In this document: positions 32,825-41,660 of the stretch, one piece after another | Layout of the letters: every line of letters starts with the position of its first letter | How positions within the stretch are numbered: the first letter of the stretch is position 1 | NCBI GenBank assembly: GCA_946615905.1 | Contig: CAMOIE010000004.1 | Coordinates: forward strand, 120,921 to 184,920 | DNA: 64,000 bases | Origin: an uncultured Treponema sp. | Lineage (GTDB): Bacteria > Spirochaetota > Spirochaetia > Treponematales > Treponemataceae | Direction of reading: 5' to 3' | The notes under the pieces: model-generated | Database searches by the model: none | What the model was told of the DNA's origin: nothing | What the model saw: only the letters and a program-made list of their open reading frames with translations | Translations under genes and position numbers: made by a program

Positions 32825-33637
32825 TTATTTGGGCTGCTTTCCGATGTAAGCGAGGATACCACCATCGACGTAGAGGATGTGGCCGTTTACAGCATTTGAA
32901 GCGTCTGATGCCAAGAATACGGCAGGACCAGCGAGTTCCTCAGCGTCAAGCCAGCGTCCAGCCGGAGTCTTTGCGCGGATGAATGAGTCAAACGGATGCA
33001 TAGAGCCATCGGGCTGCTTCTCGCGAAGAGGTGCAGTCTGAGGTGTTGCGATGTATCCAGGTCCAATGCCGTTGCACTGGATGTTGAATTCACCGTACTC
33101 AGAGCAGATGTTGCGTGTGAGCATCTTGAGTCCGCCCTTTGCAGCAGCGTAGGCAGATACAGTCTCGCGTCCAAGCTCTGACATCATAGAGCAGATGTTG
33201 ATGATTTTTCCGTGTCCGTTCTTAATCATTCCAGGGATAACAGCCTTTGAAACGATGAAAGGAGCGTTCAAGTCAACGTCGATAACAGCGCGGAAATCCT
33301 CTGCTGACATTTCTGTCATCGGGATTCTCTTGATGATTCCGGCGTTGTTTACCAAAATATCAATTTTTCCGAATTTAGATTCGATGTCTTTTACAGCTTT
33401 CTGAACCTGGTCCTCTTTTGTAACGTCGCAGACAAATCCGTAAGCCTCGATGCCGATTTTTTTGTAAGCCTCAACGCCCATCTTCATTTTGTCTTCGTTC
33501 AAATCGTTGAAGCAGATTTTTGCGCCGCATTTTGCAAAACCAGAAGCGATTGCAAATCCGATTCCGTAAGAACCGCCTGTTACCCAAGCAACCTTGCCTG
33601 TCAGGTCGAAGTCTTTTTTCTCAAATGTGTATGCCAT
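32825..33637 (-). CDS. short-chain dehydrogenase, gluconate 5-dehydrogenase/KduD-like
   Basis: 270 residues. NAD(P)-binding TGGSYGIGFAIA, NNAG, catalytic Ser (ICSMMSELGRETVSAYAAAKGG with Y-x3-K) and GPGYIATPQT. The closest pattern I recognise is gluconate 5-dehydrogenase/2-deoxy-D-gluconate 3-dehydrogenase. It would reduce or oxidise a keto-gluconate, feeding 2-keto-3-deoxygluconate metabolism together with KdgK (39912) and UxaB (55887). The exact substrate is not proven. Highly biased codons suggest strong expression. Confidence 0.85.
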   Translation of the reverse strand: MAYTFEKKDFDLTGKVAWVTGGSYGIGFAIASGFAKCGAKICFNDLNEDKMKMGVEAYKKIGIEAYGFVCDVTKEDQVQKAVKDIESKFGKIDILVNNAGIIKRIPMTEMSAEDFRAVIDVDLNAPFIVSKAVIPGMIKNGHGKIINICSMMSELGRETVSAYAAAKGGLKMLTRNICSEYGEFNIQCNGIGPGYIATPQTAPLREKQPDGSMHPFDSFIRAKTPAGRWLDAEELAGPAVFLASDASNAVNGHILYVDGGILAYIGKQPK

Positions 33638-33779
33638 TTAAGTGAGCCTCCATTTAAATACTTATTAAAATTATATTCCAATTATAATAAAGATTCAATT
33701 GATTCACACGGGGGCAGATTTCCAAGCTGACTTGCCCCAAGGTCATCTGCGGCTTTTCCCGAGGTCTTTTAAATGACAC

Positions 33780-33808
33780 TTGTGCAAAAAATGTCATTTT
33801 GCTAAACT
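33780..33808 (+). promoter_or_regulatory. leaderless promoter of the RlmL-like gene
   Basis: TTGTGC (33780-33785), 17-bp spacer, extended -10 TGCTAAACT with TAAACT at 33803-33808, 6 nt before the ATG at 33815. The -35 is identical to that of hisA-hisIE. Confidence 0.65.
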
Positions 33809-33814
33809 GTTGTC

Positions 33815-35047
33815 ATGAATACACTTGTAGCACTTTGCGCTGTCGGCGCGGAAAAAATTCTTGGAAATGAAATCAAACTTTTGGGCTATAAACTCGTAAA
33901 AAATGCCCCTGGACGCGTAATTTTTACTGGTGATGATGACGCGCTCTTTAGAACAAACCTTTGTCTGCGGACTGCTGACCGCGTTTACCTGCAAATGGCA
34001 GAATATCCTGCGGAGGATTTTGACCAGCTCTTTGACGGTGCTTACAATGTTAACTGGCAGGATTTTCTCAAAAAGGACAGCCGCGTGGTCGTTGATAAAG
34101 TCAGAATTTACAAGTCCAAGCTCAATTCAGAACATTCGATTCAGGGAATGATTCAAAAGGCAATCTACAAAAAACTCGGCGATGTCTGGAATATGACGAA
34201 TTTGCCGGAAACTGGCGATGAAGCCGATATTCGTGTTTTTATGGACGAGGACATGGCCTTGGTTCTTTTGGACTTGTCAGGTCTGCCCCTCCACAAACGC
34301 GGCTACCGTGCAGACGGGGGAATCGCCCCATTGCGTGAGACGACAGCCTCAGTAATGCTCCAGTTTATGCTCTGGAGACGCAAGACTCCCCTTCATGACC
34401 CATTCTGCGGCTCAGGAACTTTGGCAATTGAAGCCGCCCTTTACGCCCACAATATCGCCCCCGGATTCGGACGCAGATTCGCCCTTGAGAACCTGCCGAT
34501 TTTTAACCGCCGCCGTGCTGAGGAAATCCGCCGTGCTGAAGCTGAAAAAATCCGCACTGACGTTGAGTGCAGAATCTCAGGAACGGATATTGACCCTGCA
34601 GCCGTGGAGCGCGCCCGCAAAAACGCAGAATACGCATGTGTCGCAGCAGGACGCGCCTTGCAGATGATTGGCTCCGATGCGAAAATCGAACGCCCGACTT
34701 TTGATGTCTCTGACTTCCGCGACCTCAAAGCCCCTTTTGAAAACGGACTTTTAATTTGCAATCCTCCTTATGGCGAGCGCATTGGTGACGAAGCAGAGGC
34801 TGAAAAACTCTACAAGGACATGTCCACAATCTTTACGGACTTCCCCGGTTGGCAGATGGGCGTAATCACCTCGAACAGACGTTTTCAGGAATGTATCGGC
34901 CGCTACGCTACAACCCTCAAGAGTCTCAAGGCCGGAAATTTGGACACGACCTTCTACATTTACAACGGAAACGAAAAGCCTGCCCACCACAAGATCGAAG
35001 GCCGAAAGCCGCCCCGGGCAAAAACTTATAAAAAACGTGAATTCTAA
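33815..35047 (+). CDS. THUMP-containing RNA methyltransferase (RlmL N-terminal-like)
   Basis: 410 residues. A THUMP-type RNA-binding region (about 45-160) is followed by a UPF0020 methyltransferase: HDPFCGSGTLAIEAAL (motif I, about 193-208), SGTDIDPAAVERARKNA, and catalytic NPPYGERIG (about 312-320). The family makes m2G in 23S rRNA (G2445 in E. coli RlmL). Basic C-terminal tail. It lacks the second (RlmK) methyltransferase half of E. coli RlmKL. Confidence 0.9.
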   Translation: MNTLVALCAVGAEKILGNEIKLLGYKLVKNAPGRVIFTGDDDALFRTNLCLRTADRVYLQMAEYPAEDFDQLFDGAYNVNWQDFLKKDSRVVVDKVRIYKSKLNSEHSIQGMIQKAIYKKLGDVWNMTNLPETGDEADIRVFMDEDMALVLLDLSGLPLHKRGYRADGGIAPLRETTASVMLQFMLWRRKTPLHDPFCGSGTLAIEAALYAHNIAPGFGRRFALENLPIFNRRRAEEIRRAEAEKIRTDVECRISGTDIDPAAVERARKNAEYACVAAGRALQMIGSDAKIERPTFDVSDFRDLKAPFENGLLICNPPYGERIGDEAEAEKLYKDMSTIFTDFPGWQMGVITSNRRFQECIGRYATTLKSLKAGNLDTTFYIYNGNEKPAHHKIEGRKPPRAKTYKKREF

Positions 35048-35071
35048 AATCGGTCGGAGAAGATAAAAACA

Positions 35072-35674
35072 ATGGCAATAGTCGTTGAACACGAAAAACG
35101 CAAGCGTGAAATTCTCGAAAAATCTCTGGAGCTTTTCTGTCAGGAAGGTTATGAGGACGTGACTTTTCAAAAAATCGCGGACACCTGCGGAATCACCAGA
35201 ACGACCCTCTATATCTATTTTAAAAACAAGCGGGAAATTTTTCTTTTTTCCATAAAGCAGCTGACTACGAAATTTGAAAAATCCCTGATAAAAGCCGTAA
35301 AAGATGACAGTCTGAACGCGGAAAGCTGCCTGAGAAAAATCATGGCTTCGATTATCGATGCCTGCATTGAAAACAAGCGGCTTTTTGTCGTCCTCCTGCC
35401 ATATCTGATGGCCCTGCAAAAAAGCGGAGTTGACCCGAACGAACGTGTCCAGCGGAGAATTTTACGCCTCCGCCACGTCCTTACGACGATTATAATCCGA
35501 GGGCAGGAAGCAGGTGAATTCAAAAAGCAGCCGGTAAAAACGATAAACGACCTGATTTATTCGATTGTCGAATCCGGAATTTTCAGAATCGCAGTTTTGA
35601 ACCAGACTGACGTTTCTGACATCCACGAGATTATGAACAAGGCAATCGACGGAATCTTGACCGACAAGCAATAA
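35072..35674 (+). CDS. TetR-family transcriptional regulator
   Basis: 200 residues. N-terminal HTH (REILEKSLELFCQEGYEDVTFQKIADTCGITRTTLYIYFKNKREIF) is typical; the C-terminal ligand-binding part is not assignable. It starts 24 nt after the RlmL-like gene with GGAGAAG upstream of the ATG, so it is probably cotranscribed. Target genes unknown. Confidence 0.88.
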   Translation: MAIVVEHEKRKREILEKSLELFCQEGYEDVTFQKIADTCGITRTTLYIYFKNKREIFLFSIKQLTTKFEKSLIKAVKDDSLNAESCLRKIMASIIDACIENKRLFVVLLPYLMALQKSGVDPNERVQRRILRLRHVLTTIIIRGQEAGEFKKQPVKTINDLIYSIVESGIFRIAVLNQTDVSDIHEIMNKAIDGILTDKQ

Positions 35675-35689
35675 GCAGACGCGGCAACG

Positions 35690-35842
35690 ATTGGAGGGGC
35701 AGGGTAGGCTTCGTCATCCTTGACTCAGCCTACCCGATAATGCCGGCTCTTTTGCAACATTGTACGAAGCCTATGAGGGTTACCGAACCCCGGAAAGCGT
35801 GACCGGCGCTCTAGAGCCGGGGCCGCCCAAATTCCTGAATTC
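35690..35842. repeat. dispersed GC-rich intergenic repeat, copy 5
   Basis: Contains TATGAGGGTTACCGAA as in copy 3, a GCCGGCGCTCTAGAGCCGGGGC-like inverted pair, and ends GGGGCCGCCCAAATTCCTGAATTCTT. It abuts the proS promoter. Confidence 0.7.
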
Positions 35843-35871
35843 TTGCCCATTCAGCCGCATTTCACTAAAAT
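35843..35871 (+). promoter_or_regulatory. leaderless promoter of proS
   Basis: TTGCCC (35843-35848), 17-bp spacer, TAAAAT (35866-35871), 7 nt before the ATG at 35879. The -35 box starts inside the right edge of the repeat. Confidence 0.6.
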
Positions 35872-35878
35872 TGACTTT

Positions 35879-37696
35879 ATGAAAACATCTCAAATCCCCT
35901 TTAGAACGCTCCGGGACGCTCCCGCAGAAGCTGTTATTGCCTCACACCAGTTGATGATGCGGGCAGATTTAATCCGCAAACTTGGAAACGGACTTTACAC
36001 ATATATGCCGCTTGGACTCCGCTCATACCGCAAGCTCGAAGCAATCATTAAAGAAGAACTGAACAAATCAGGCGCATTTGAATTCAAGCCGACAGTTGTT
36101 GTTCCCGGTGACATCTGGAAGGAATCCGGCCGCTGGGACACTATGGGACCTCAGATGCTCAAGGCTAAAAACCGCGCTGAGCAGGACATGGTTGTCTCTC
36201 CGACAGCCGAGGAAGCCTACACTGCAATTTGCCGGGCAGGACTGACTTCTTACAAGCAGCTGCCAATCAACATGTATCAGATTAACACAAAGTACCGCGA
36301 TGAGATCCGCCCCCGCTACGGAGTTATGCGCGGACGCGAGTTCAACATGATGGACGGCTACACGCTCAACATCGATGACAAGTCCCTTGACGAAAGCTAC
36401 CAGGCCTATGCAAAAGCCTATCTCCGCATTTTCAAACGCCTCGGACTTAAAGTGATTCCCGTAAAGGCCGACACAGGAGCCATGGGTGGAAGCGGTTCTG
36501 AGGAATTCATGGTGGAAAGCCCGATTGGAGATGACACTTTGATCCTCTGCCCGAAATGCGGATACGCTGCAAACGTTGAGAAGGCCTCATGCAAGGCTGA
36601 CCCCGCCGTTGACAATGACGGAAATCCACAGAAGCCGACTGACTTGAAGCCCGAACTTGTTGAGACTCCGAACGTTTTCTCAATCGAGGACATGGAGAAA
36701 TTCTTCAAGCAGACACCGAAGACTTTCATCAAATGCCTGATTTACCGCGTAATCAACTCAACCCTTGATTTGAGCAAGGCTCCATACGGAAAAGATTTAA
36801 AATCTAAAAAAGAAGGGAACATGACCTTCTACCCGATTTCTTATGTCTGCGTTGCAATCCGCGCGGATTTGGACGTGAACGAGGCAAAACTTGCAGGCGC
36901 GCTAAAAGCCTCTGAAGTCTGCCTTGCTGATGACGAGGAAGTTGTCCAAATCGCCCAGGCCGGTCACGGATTTGTCGGCCCCATGTCAGCCCTCTGCCCG
37001 ATTTTGCAGGACTTGTCTGTAAACGACATGCACGACGCAATCACAGGGGCGGGAAAGAACGGCTACCATCTCAAGCACGTAGAGCCAGGTCGGGACTTCA
37101 CACCCTATATCACAGCCGATGTCCGCACAGTAAAAGAAGGCGACTCATGTTGCACTGACGGCTGTGACGGAAAATACTACACCACAAAGGGCAATGAGCT
37201 TGGCCACATCTTCAAGCTGGGCAAAAAATACACAGAGTCAATGGGCGTGACCTACCTTGCTGAAAACGGAAAGCCCGCAGTTCCGACTATGGGCTGCTAT
37301 GGAATCGGTGTTGACCGCGTTCTTGCCTCAATAATCGAAGCCAACCACGATGACAAGGGAATCATCTGGCCGATGACAACCGCTCCATATCAGGTTGCAA
37401 TCGTCCCGATTAAGTACGAAGGTCAGATGAAGGAAGTTGCCGACAAACTCTACGAACAGCTGGAGTCCGCAGGAATCGAAGTCCTACTTGACGACAGGAA
37501 CGAACGGCCCGGTGTAAAATTCACCGACATGGAGCTGATCGGCTTCCCCCTGAGAATCACAGTCGGCGAGAAGAATTTACCAAACGTAGAGTTCAAGCCA
37601 CGTTCTGCGGCCGAAGCGGAACTTGTTCCGGCAGAAAAAGCTGGTGAAAAGGCTATCGACTTTGTAAAATCCGCTCTCGCCCAGCTTAACGGCTAG
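35879..37696 (+). CDS. proS: prolyl-tRNA synthetase, bacterial type
   Basis: 605 residues. Class II motifs: motif 1 GNGLYTYMPLGLR, motif 2 RYGVMRGREFNMMDGYTL, motif 3 GCYGIGVDRVLASIIE. The bacterial insertion (editing) domain lies between motifs 2 and 3 (about 215-400), with an extra CPKCGYAANVEKASC zinc-ribbon-like segment. C-terminal anticodon-binding domain (QVAIVPIKYEG... VEVLLDDRNERPGVKFTDMELIG type). Charges tRNA-Pro. Start set by the promoter and conserved N-terminus. Confidence 0.95.
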   Translation: MKTSQIPFRTLRDAPAEAVIASHQLMMRADLIRKLGNGLYTYMPLGLRSYRKLEAIIKEELNKSGAFEFKPTVVVPGDIWKESGRWDTMGPQMLKAKNRAEQDMVVSPTAEEAYTAICRAGLTSYKQLPINMYQINTKYRDEIRPRYGVMRGREFNMMDGYTLNIDDKSLDESYQAYAKAYLRIFKRLGLKVIPVKADTGAMGGSGSEEFMVESPIGDDTLILCPKCGYAANVEKASCKADPAVDNDGNPQKPTDLKPELVETPNVFSIEDMEKFFKQTPKTFIKCLIYRVINSTLDLSKAPYGKDLKSKKEGNMTFYPISYVCVAIRADLDVNEAKLAGALKASEVCLADDEEVVQIAQAGHGFVGPMSALCPILQDLSVNDMHDAITGAGKNGYHLKHVEPGRDFTPYITADVRTVKEGDSCCTDGCDGKYYTTKGNELGHIFKLGKKYTESMGVTYLAENGKPAVPTMGCYGIGVDRVLASIIEANHDDKGIIWPMTTAPYQVAIVPIKYEGQMKEVADKLYEQLESAGIEVLLDDRNERPGVKFTDMELIGFPLRITVGEKNLPNVEFKPRSAAEAELVPAEKAGEKAIDFVKSALAQLNG

Positions 37697-37720
37697 CTTT
37701 TAGGATTTTTTTTATTGCTT

Positions 37721-38794
37721 ATGAAAAAAACAATTTTTGCTATTTTGGCGGCCTTTTGTGCCGCCCTCGCATTCTCAATTCCCGGAGTAAAAGCCGAGCT
37801 TCCCGATTCTTCTGGGGAATTCGTCTACTACCGGGACTACTCATTCCAGCGGGAATCCTATGTTGGATTTTTGTATTATGATGACTCAACTTATGCAGTC
37901 CGCTACTTTGCTCCTGAAAGCGGTTCAGACTCAGCGTTCGAGCCGAAAAAGGAAATCCAGATTCTCTTTACGGTTGACCCGGCAAAATCCTACCTTGAGA
38001 TGACTGGTGAGCGCATTACGACTCCTGTCACCCCGGACGACACTGACACAATCAACTACCTGCACGACCTGCTTTACGAGTTGACTTCCCGCCGCCAGAA
38101 AGCTGGAGATTTTACCGGAAGCACAAAAGTCGGTCAGGAATTCGCCCAGTTCGGCGGAAATGTCTCAATCGAATTTGACTCACTTGTTCCGATTTTTAAT
38201 TTGCGCCGCATAGAGTCAGTCGAAAAAAAGCCCCTTTTTACGCTTGCAACAGTCGGAAGGATTCTTTCTTCAACTGACACAAGTTTCTCTGATTTTTCCG
38301 GCCTCCCGCTAAAATACAAGGATACAAAGCACGTTTTTGCCCAAGACAAAAAAGCAAAAAAAGCCGCCTTTACCTACGAAAGCAAAACGGAGGAACAGTT
38401 CAGGCAGAAAGTGACGCTTGACTCCGGCTGGGAACAGTCAATGGAAAATCTTTGGAGTCTCGGAAAAAATGCGGTCCTCACAGTGAACATCATCCCAAAA
38501 TCCGAGGACGCTGATTTTTCAAAGAAATTTACCCGCCATCTGCTCACTGGAACAGACCATGCATACCCGGACTCCAACCTTGTGAAAATCGAGGAAAAAA
38601 AATCCGTCACGCAGATTGAAAATACATTTTACAATCCGCAGACGGACAATATGACAAAAGATTTTAAGATTCTTACAAAACTCAAATCCGGCGACACAGC
38701 CTTTCTTTCGCTGACAGTTTTTACCGGAGCGTATTCTGGCAACGAAAAGTATTTTGAGAAGATTCTCAAATCTTATTCCGTCAGCCTGAAATAG
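37721..38794 (+). CDS. secreted protein of unknown function
   Basis: 357 residues from the ATG at 37721 (a TTG two codons earlier is unlikely). Signal peptide MKKTIFAILAAFCAALAFS. The mature part has repeated short beta segments and many aromatic residues (EFVYYRDYSFQRESYVGFLYYDD). It follows proS by 24 nt and may be cotranscribed. It resembles conserved Treponema secreted proteins; no function can be given. Confidence 0.7.
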   Translation: MKKTIFAILAAFCAALAFSIPGVKAELPDSSGEFVYYRDYSFQRESYVGFLYYDDSTYAVRYFAPESGSDSAFEPKKEIQILFTVDPAKSYLEMTGERITTPVTPDDTDTINYLHDLLYELTSRRQKAGDFTGSTKVGQEFAQFGGNVSIEFDSLVPIFNLRRIESVEKKPLFTLATVGRILSSTDTSFSDFSGLPLKYKDTKHVFAQDKKAKKAAFTYESKTEEQFRQKVTLDSGWEQSMENLWSLGKNAVLTVNIIPKSEDADFSKKFTRHLLTGTDHAYPDSNLVKIEEKKSVTQIENTFYNPQTDNMTKDFKILTKLKSGDTAFLSLTVFTGAYSGNEKYFEKILKSYSVSLK

Positions 38795-38811
38795 CAAAAA
38801 AATCGCCAAAA

Positions 38812-39756
38812 TCAGTTAAAAGCTGACTGGGAAAGCGGAGTGCCAATCCAAACGCCTTCGCTTCCCAAATATTCTTTTTTGTCACCTTCAATCATAAACT
38901 GCACGGATTTCACCGTGGAAAACTGAGTCGCCGTAAAAACGACCTGCTCTAGCTGGGCGCGCAAGCCTACAACCCCAAGTCGGTTGAATTCAAATTCCTC
39001 GCTGAAATTCAAATAGGCCACCCCGTCATGCACAGTCGCAGAAAGTAGCCTTGTTCCGTCAGGAAGAAGCGACATGCAGCCTTTTGACTTTTCCTGCTGG
39101 TTGGGGCCAGAAATCAAGGCGTTTATCGAGTTTGTCAGCGGAGAGTCATTCTTTACAACCTTACGGGTCATGATTTTGCGGGCAAAGGTTCCGTCACCAA
39201 AAACCTCGACAAAACATATTTTCGCGTTGGTCACAGGGGTGGGAACCGTTGACTTATCGGATTTAGCCTTAGCAAGGTCAGCAGTTTTTGTATTTTCGGC
39301 AGAATTTTTCGCTTCTTTTTTATCTTCTGTAGCTTTTTCTGACTTTTCAGACTTGGCAGACTCTTTTTTCTCGTCCAAATCCTTTGCAGTCTGGGAGTTT
39401 TTTTCAGCAAGCCCGGCTGCCTTTTTCTCTTCTTTTTCAGGCTCTTTTGTCTCAATGATTTCTGTTTTTTTCTCAGGCTGCAAGACAGGACGACTTTCGC
39501 TCTTCGTGTTCAGAGTTATCACCGTGTCTTCAAGGACAGGAGCGTCCTTTTCCTGAGGCTTTTTCTTTTCCTCGTGCTTTTCCACAAATTCAGGAGTTTT
39601 TCCGCCCATGCGTTCAAAGAAATTCGTCGCCTTCAGGCTGGCAAAAATATCGTCCTGCTTAACTAAAAATACAATTATTAAAATTAAAAAAGCTAAAATC
39701 CAGCAGGCAAGACCCAGCCCAGTTTTTTTTTGTTTTCTTTCTTTTTTTTCTGACAT
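38812..39756 (-). CDS. membrane-anchored GerMN-domain protein
   Basis: 314 residues. One N-terminal membrane helix (about 13-32), then a ~150-residue Lys/Glu-rich linker, then a GerMN domain (about 180-314: AKICFVEVFGDGTFARKIMTRKV, LTNSINALISGP, GVAYLNFSEEF, QVVFTATQFSTVKSVQFMIEG). GerMN domains are best known from sporulation and cell-envelope proteins; here, in a non-sporulating spirochaete, a periplasmic cell-wall role is inferred. TATAAT lies 6 nt before the ATG but AGGAGG is also present. Confidence 0.8.
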   Translation of the reverse strand: MSEKKERKQKKTGLGLACWILAFLILIIVFLVKQDDIFASLKATNFFERMGGKTPEFVEKHEEKKKPQEKDAPVLEDTVITLNTKSESRPVLQPEKKTEIIETKEPEKEEKKAAGLAEKNSQTAKDLDEKKESAKSEKSEKATEDKKEAKNSAENTKTADLAKAKSDKSTVPTPVTNAKICFVEVFGDGTFARKIMTRKVVKNDSPLTNSINALISGPNQQEKSKGCMSLLPDGTRLLSATVHDGVAYLNFSEEFEFNRLGVVGLRAQLEQVVFTATQFSTVKSVQFMIEGDKKEYLGSEGVWIGTPLSQSAFN

Positions 39757-39874
39757 TCTTTTATTATACCCTCCTAGGATTCAAAAGTCCATAAAAGCCC
39801 CTCCACAAAAAGTCCAAGAAATCCCCGCAAAGACGATTTATTTTTTTTATAAAAAATGCTATTCTTCTAATAAT

Positions 39875-39896
39875 TTGTGAGTTTTTCTTTTACTCA
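39875..39896 (+). promoter_or_regulatory. hairpin just before the kdgK ribosome site
   Basis: GTGAGT-loop-ACTCAC stem, followed by CCGGAG as ribosome site and the ATG at 39912. It may stabilise the leader or affect translation. Confidence 0.35.
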
Positions 39897-39911
39897 CCCG
39901 GAGTTTTTAGC

Positions 39912-40937
39912 ATGGAAAACAAATCATTTGACTTAATAACATACGGAGAAACAATGCTCCGCTTGAACCCGCCAGTCAACCAGAGAATCATGCGTACCGA
40001 TTCATTTGAAAAGCACGCAGGTGGCGCAGAACTCAACGTTGCTTCTGGAGTTTCACTTTTGGGCTTGCGCACGGGAATCATCACCCGCCTGCCCCAGAAC
40101 GAACTCGGTGTTTTCATTAAAAACAGAATCCGCTTTTCATCAGTCTCCGACGACTATATAATTTGGGACAACTCACCCGATGCCCGCGTAGGCCTCTACT
40201 TTTACGAGAACGGAGCCTACCCCCGCAAACCTTCAGTAATCTACGACCGCAAGAATTCTTCAATCACCAAAATCAAGATGGAAGAAATCAACCCCAAAGT
40301 TTACGGAAAAACCCGCATGTTCTACACATCGGGAATCACTCTCGCCCTCAGCGAAAACACACGCAATGTCGCCTTGGAACTGATTAAAAATTTCAAAAAC
40401 GCCGGCGCGAAAATTGCATTTGACGTGAACTACCGTGCGACCCTCTGGGACGAAGAGACCGCCCGCGAGACAATCAAAAAAATCCTCCCCTACGTTGACA
40501 TTCTCTTCGTTTCGGAGGAATCCTGCCGCCGCATGTTCCAAAAAACAGGCACCCCGGAAGAAATGGACCGGGCTTTCTGCCACGACTATCCCAATATCGA
40601 AATCATCGCCTCCTCTCAGCGCGAAGTCATCAGCCCCAAATCCCATTCATTCACATCGCTCGTCTATTCACGTGAGAACGACAAATTCTACACCGAAGAG
40701 CAGTACAAGAACATCGACGTAGTTGACCGCATCGGTTCTGGTGACGCTTACTGTGCCGGAGTCCTGTTCGGAATGCTCAAATACAATGACCCGCAGAAGG
40801 CTATGGAATTCGGAAATGCGACTTGTGCAACAAAAAACACAGTCTTCGGCGACCTCCCGATTTCAGACTTTGACGAAATTTCTGGCATCATCAAATCCCA
40901 CCACACAAAGGGAAAGCAGTCGGAGATGAACCGCTAG
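39912..40937 (+). CDS. kdgK: 2-keto-3-deoxygluconate kinase (PfkB family)
   Basis: 341 residues. PfkB pattern: TYGETMLRLNPP at the N-terminus, HAGGAELNVASGVSLLG (sugar-binding GGAxxN), and DRIGSGDAYCAGVLFG with the catalytic Asp in the GxGD motif. It phosphorylates 2-keto-3-deoxygluconate to KDPG, the common end of hexuronate breakdown. It matches UxaB and the TRAP transporter at 52.7-57.4 kb. CCGGAG precedes the start. Confidence 0.85.
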   Translation: MENKSFDLITYGETMLRLNPPVNQRIMRTDSFEKHAGGAELNVASGVSLLGLRTGIITRLPQNELGVFIKNRIRFSSVSDDYIIWDNSPDARVGLYFYENGAYPRKPSVIYDRKNSSITKIKMEEINPKVYGKTRMFYTSGITLALSENTRNVALELIKNFKNAGAKIAFDVNYRATLWDEETARETIKKILPYVDILFVSEESCRRMFQKTGTPEEMDRAFCHDYPNIEIIASSQREVISPKSHSFTSLVYSRENDKFYTEEQYKNIDVVDRIGSGDAYCAGVLFGMLKYNDPQKAMEFGNATCATKNTVFGDLPISDFDEISGIIKSHHTKGKQSEMNR

Positions 40938-40947
40938 ATTTTTCTTT

Positions 40948-41065
40948 TGGGCGGCCCCTTTGGGTCGTGTCTTTCGTGGTTCCGCTATTCGCTTCATTCT
41001 CAACAAAAAAGTCTTTAGGACTTTTTTGTTGAGAACGGTGCCACTACAGCCACTGCCGCTAACTT
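40948..41065. repeat. dispersed GC-rich intergenic repeat, copy 6
   Basis: Starts GGGCGGCCCCTTTGGGTCGTG, contains GGTTCCGCTATTCGCTTCATT (compare copy 1) and a TTCTCAACAAAAAAG/CTTTTTTGTTGAGAA inverted pair at about 40997-41036. Related to copy 7 in the opposite orientation. Confidence 0.65.
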
Positions 41066-41126
41066 TACACTTGAATTTTTCCCGATAATAATCTATCCTT
41101 CCGCTAGGAAATAGGGGGATTTTCAA

Positions 41127-41564
41127 ATGAAGATTTCTACGCGCGGTCGCTACGCCCTCCGCTTTATGATTGACCTGGCCCAGCACAATAACGGCGAATA
41201 TATAGCCCTAAAGGATATTTCCGAGCGTCAGGAAATCTCAATAAAATACTTGGAGCAAATCACTTCCCTTTTAAGCAAATTCGGTCTCCTCCTTTCAGTC
41301 CGCGGCCCGCAGGGGGGCTACAAACTGGCCAAAAAGCCATCAGAATACACAGTCGGAGAAATCCTCCGCTTGACAGAAGGCAATTTGGCTCCAGTCTCCT
41401 GCCTCGAAGCAGAAGAAAACTCCTGCGCCCGCAAAAACATCTGCAAAACACTTTTCCTCTGGGAAGGCCTTTCAAAAGTCATAAACGACTATCTCAACGG
41501 AATCACCCTTGAGAATCTTTTGGACCACATCACCACACCGGAAAATCTTGACTACGTAATCTAA
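41127..41564 (+). CDS. Rrf2-family regulator (CymR/IscR-like)
   Basis: 145 residues. N-terminal winged helix MKISTRGRYALRFMIDLAQHN, ISIKYLEQITSLLSKFGLLLSVRGPQGGYKL. Three cysteines follow (SCLEAEENSCARKNIC), spaced as in Fe-S-binding IscR-type proteins, but CymR-type function is favoured because cysK is the next gene. It probably represses cysK through the AAACC-GATA-GGTTT palindrome at 41622-41635. Confidence 0.88.
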   Translation: MKISTRGRYALRFMIDLAQHNNGEYIALKDISERQEISIKYLEQITSLLSKFGLLLSVRGPQGGYKLAKKPSEYTVGEILRLTEGNLAPVSCLEAEENSCARKNICKTLFLWEGLSKVINDYLNGITLENLLDHITTPENLDYVI

Positions 41565-41581
41565 ATTTTACCTTAGAGAGA

Positions 41582-41635
41582 TTGACAAATAAGGGCTATA
41601 AATATATTCTAATTACATAGTAAACCGATAGGTTT
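41582..41635 (+). promoter_or_regulatory. cysK promoter with palindromic operator
   Basis: TTGACA (41582-41587), 17-bp spacer, TATTCT (41605-41610); the perfect palindrome AAACCGATAGGTTT at 41622-41635 begins about 5 nt after the expected start of transcription. AAGGGG precedes the cysK ATG. Confidence 0.65.
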
Positions 41636-41660
41636 TAAACCAAAGATTAAGGGGACATAT

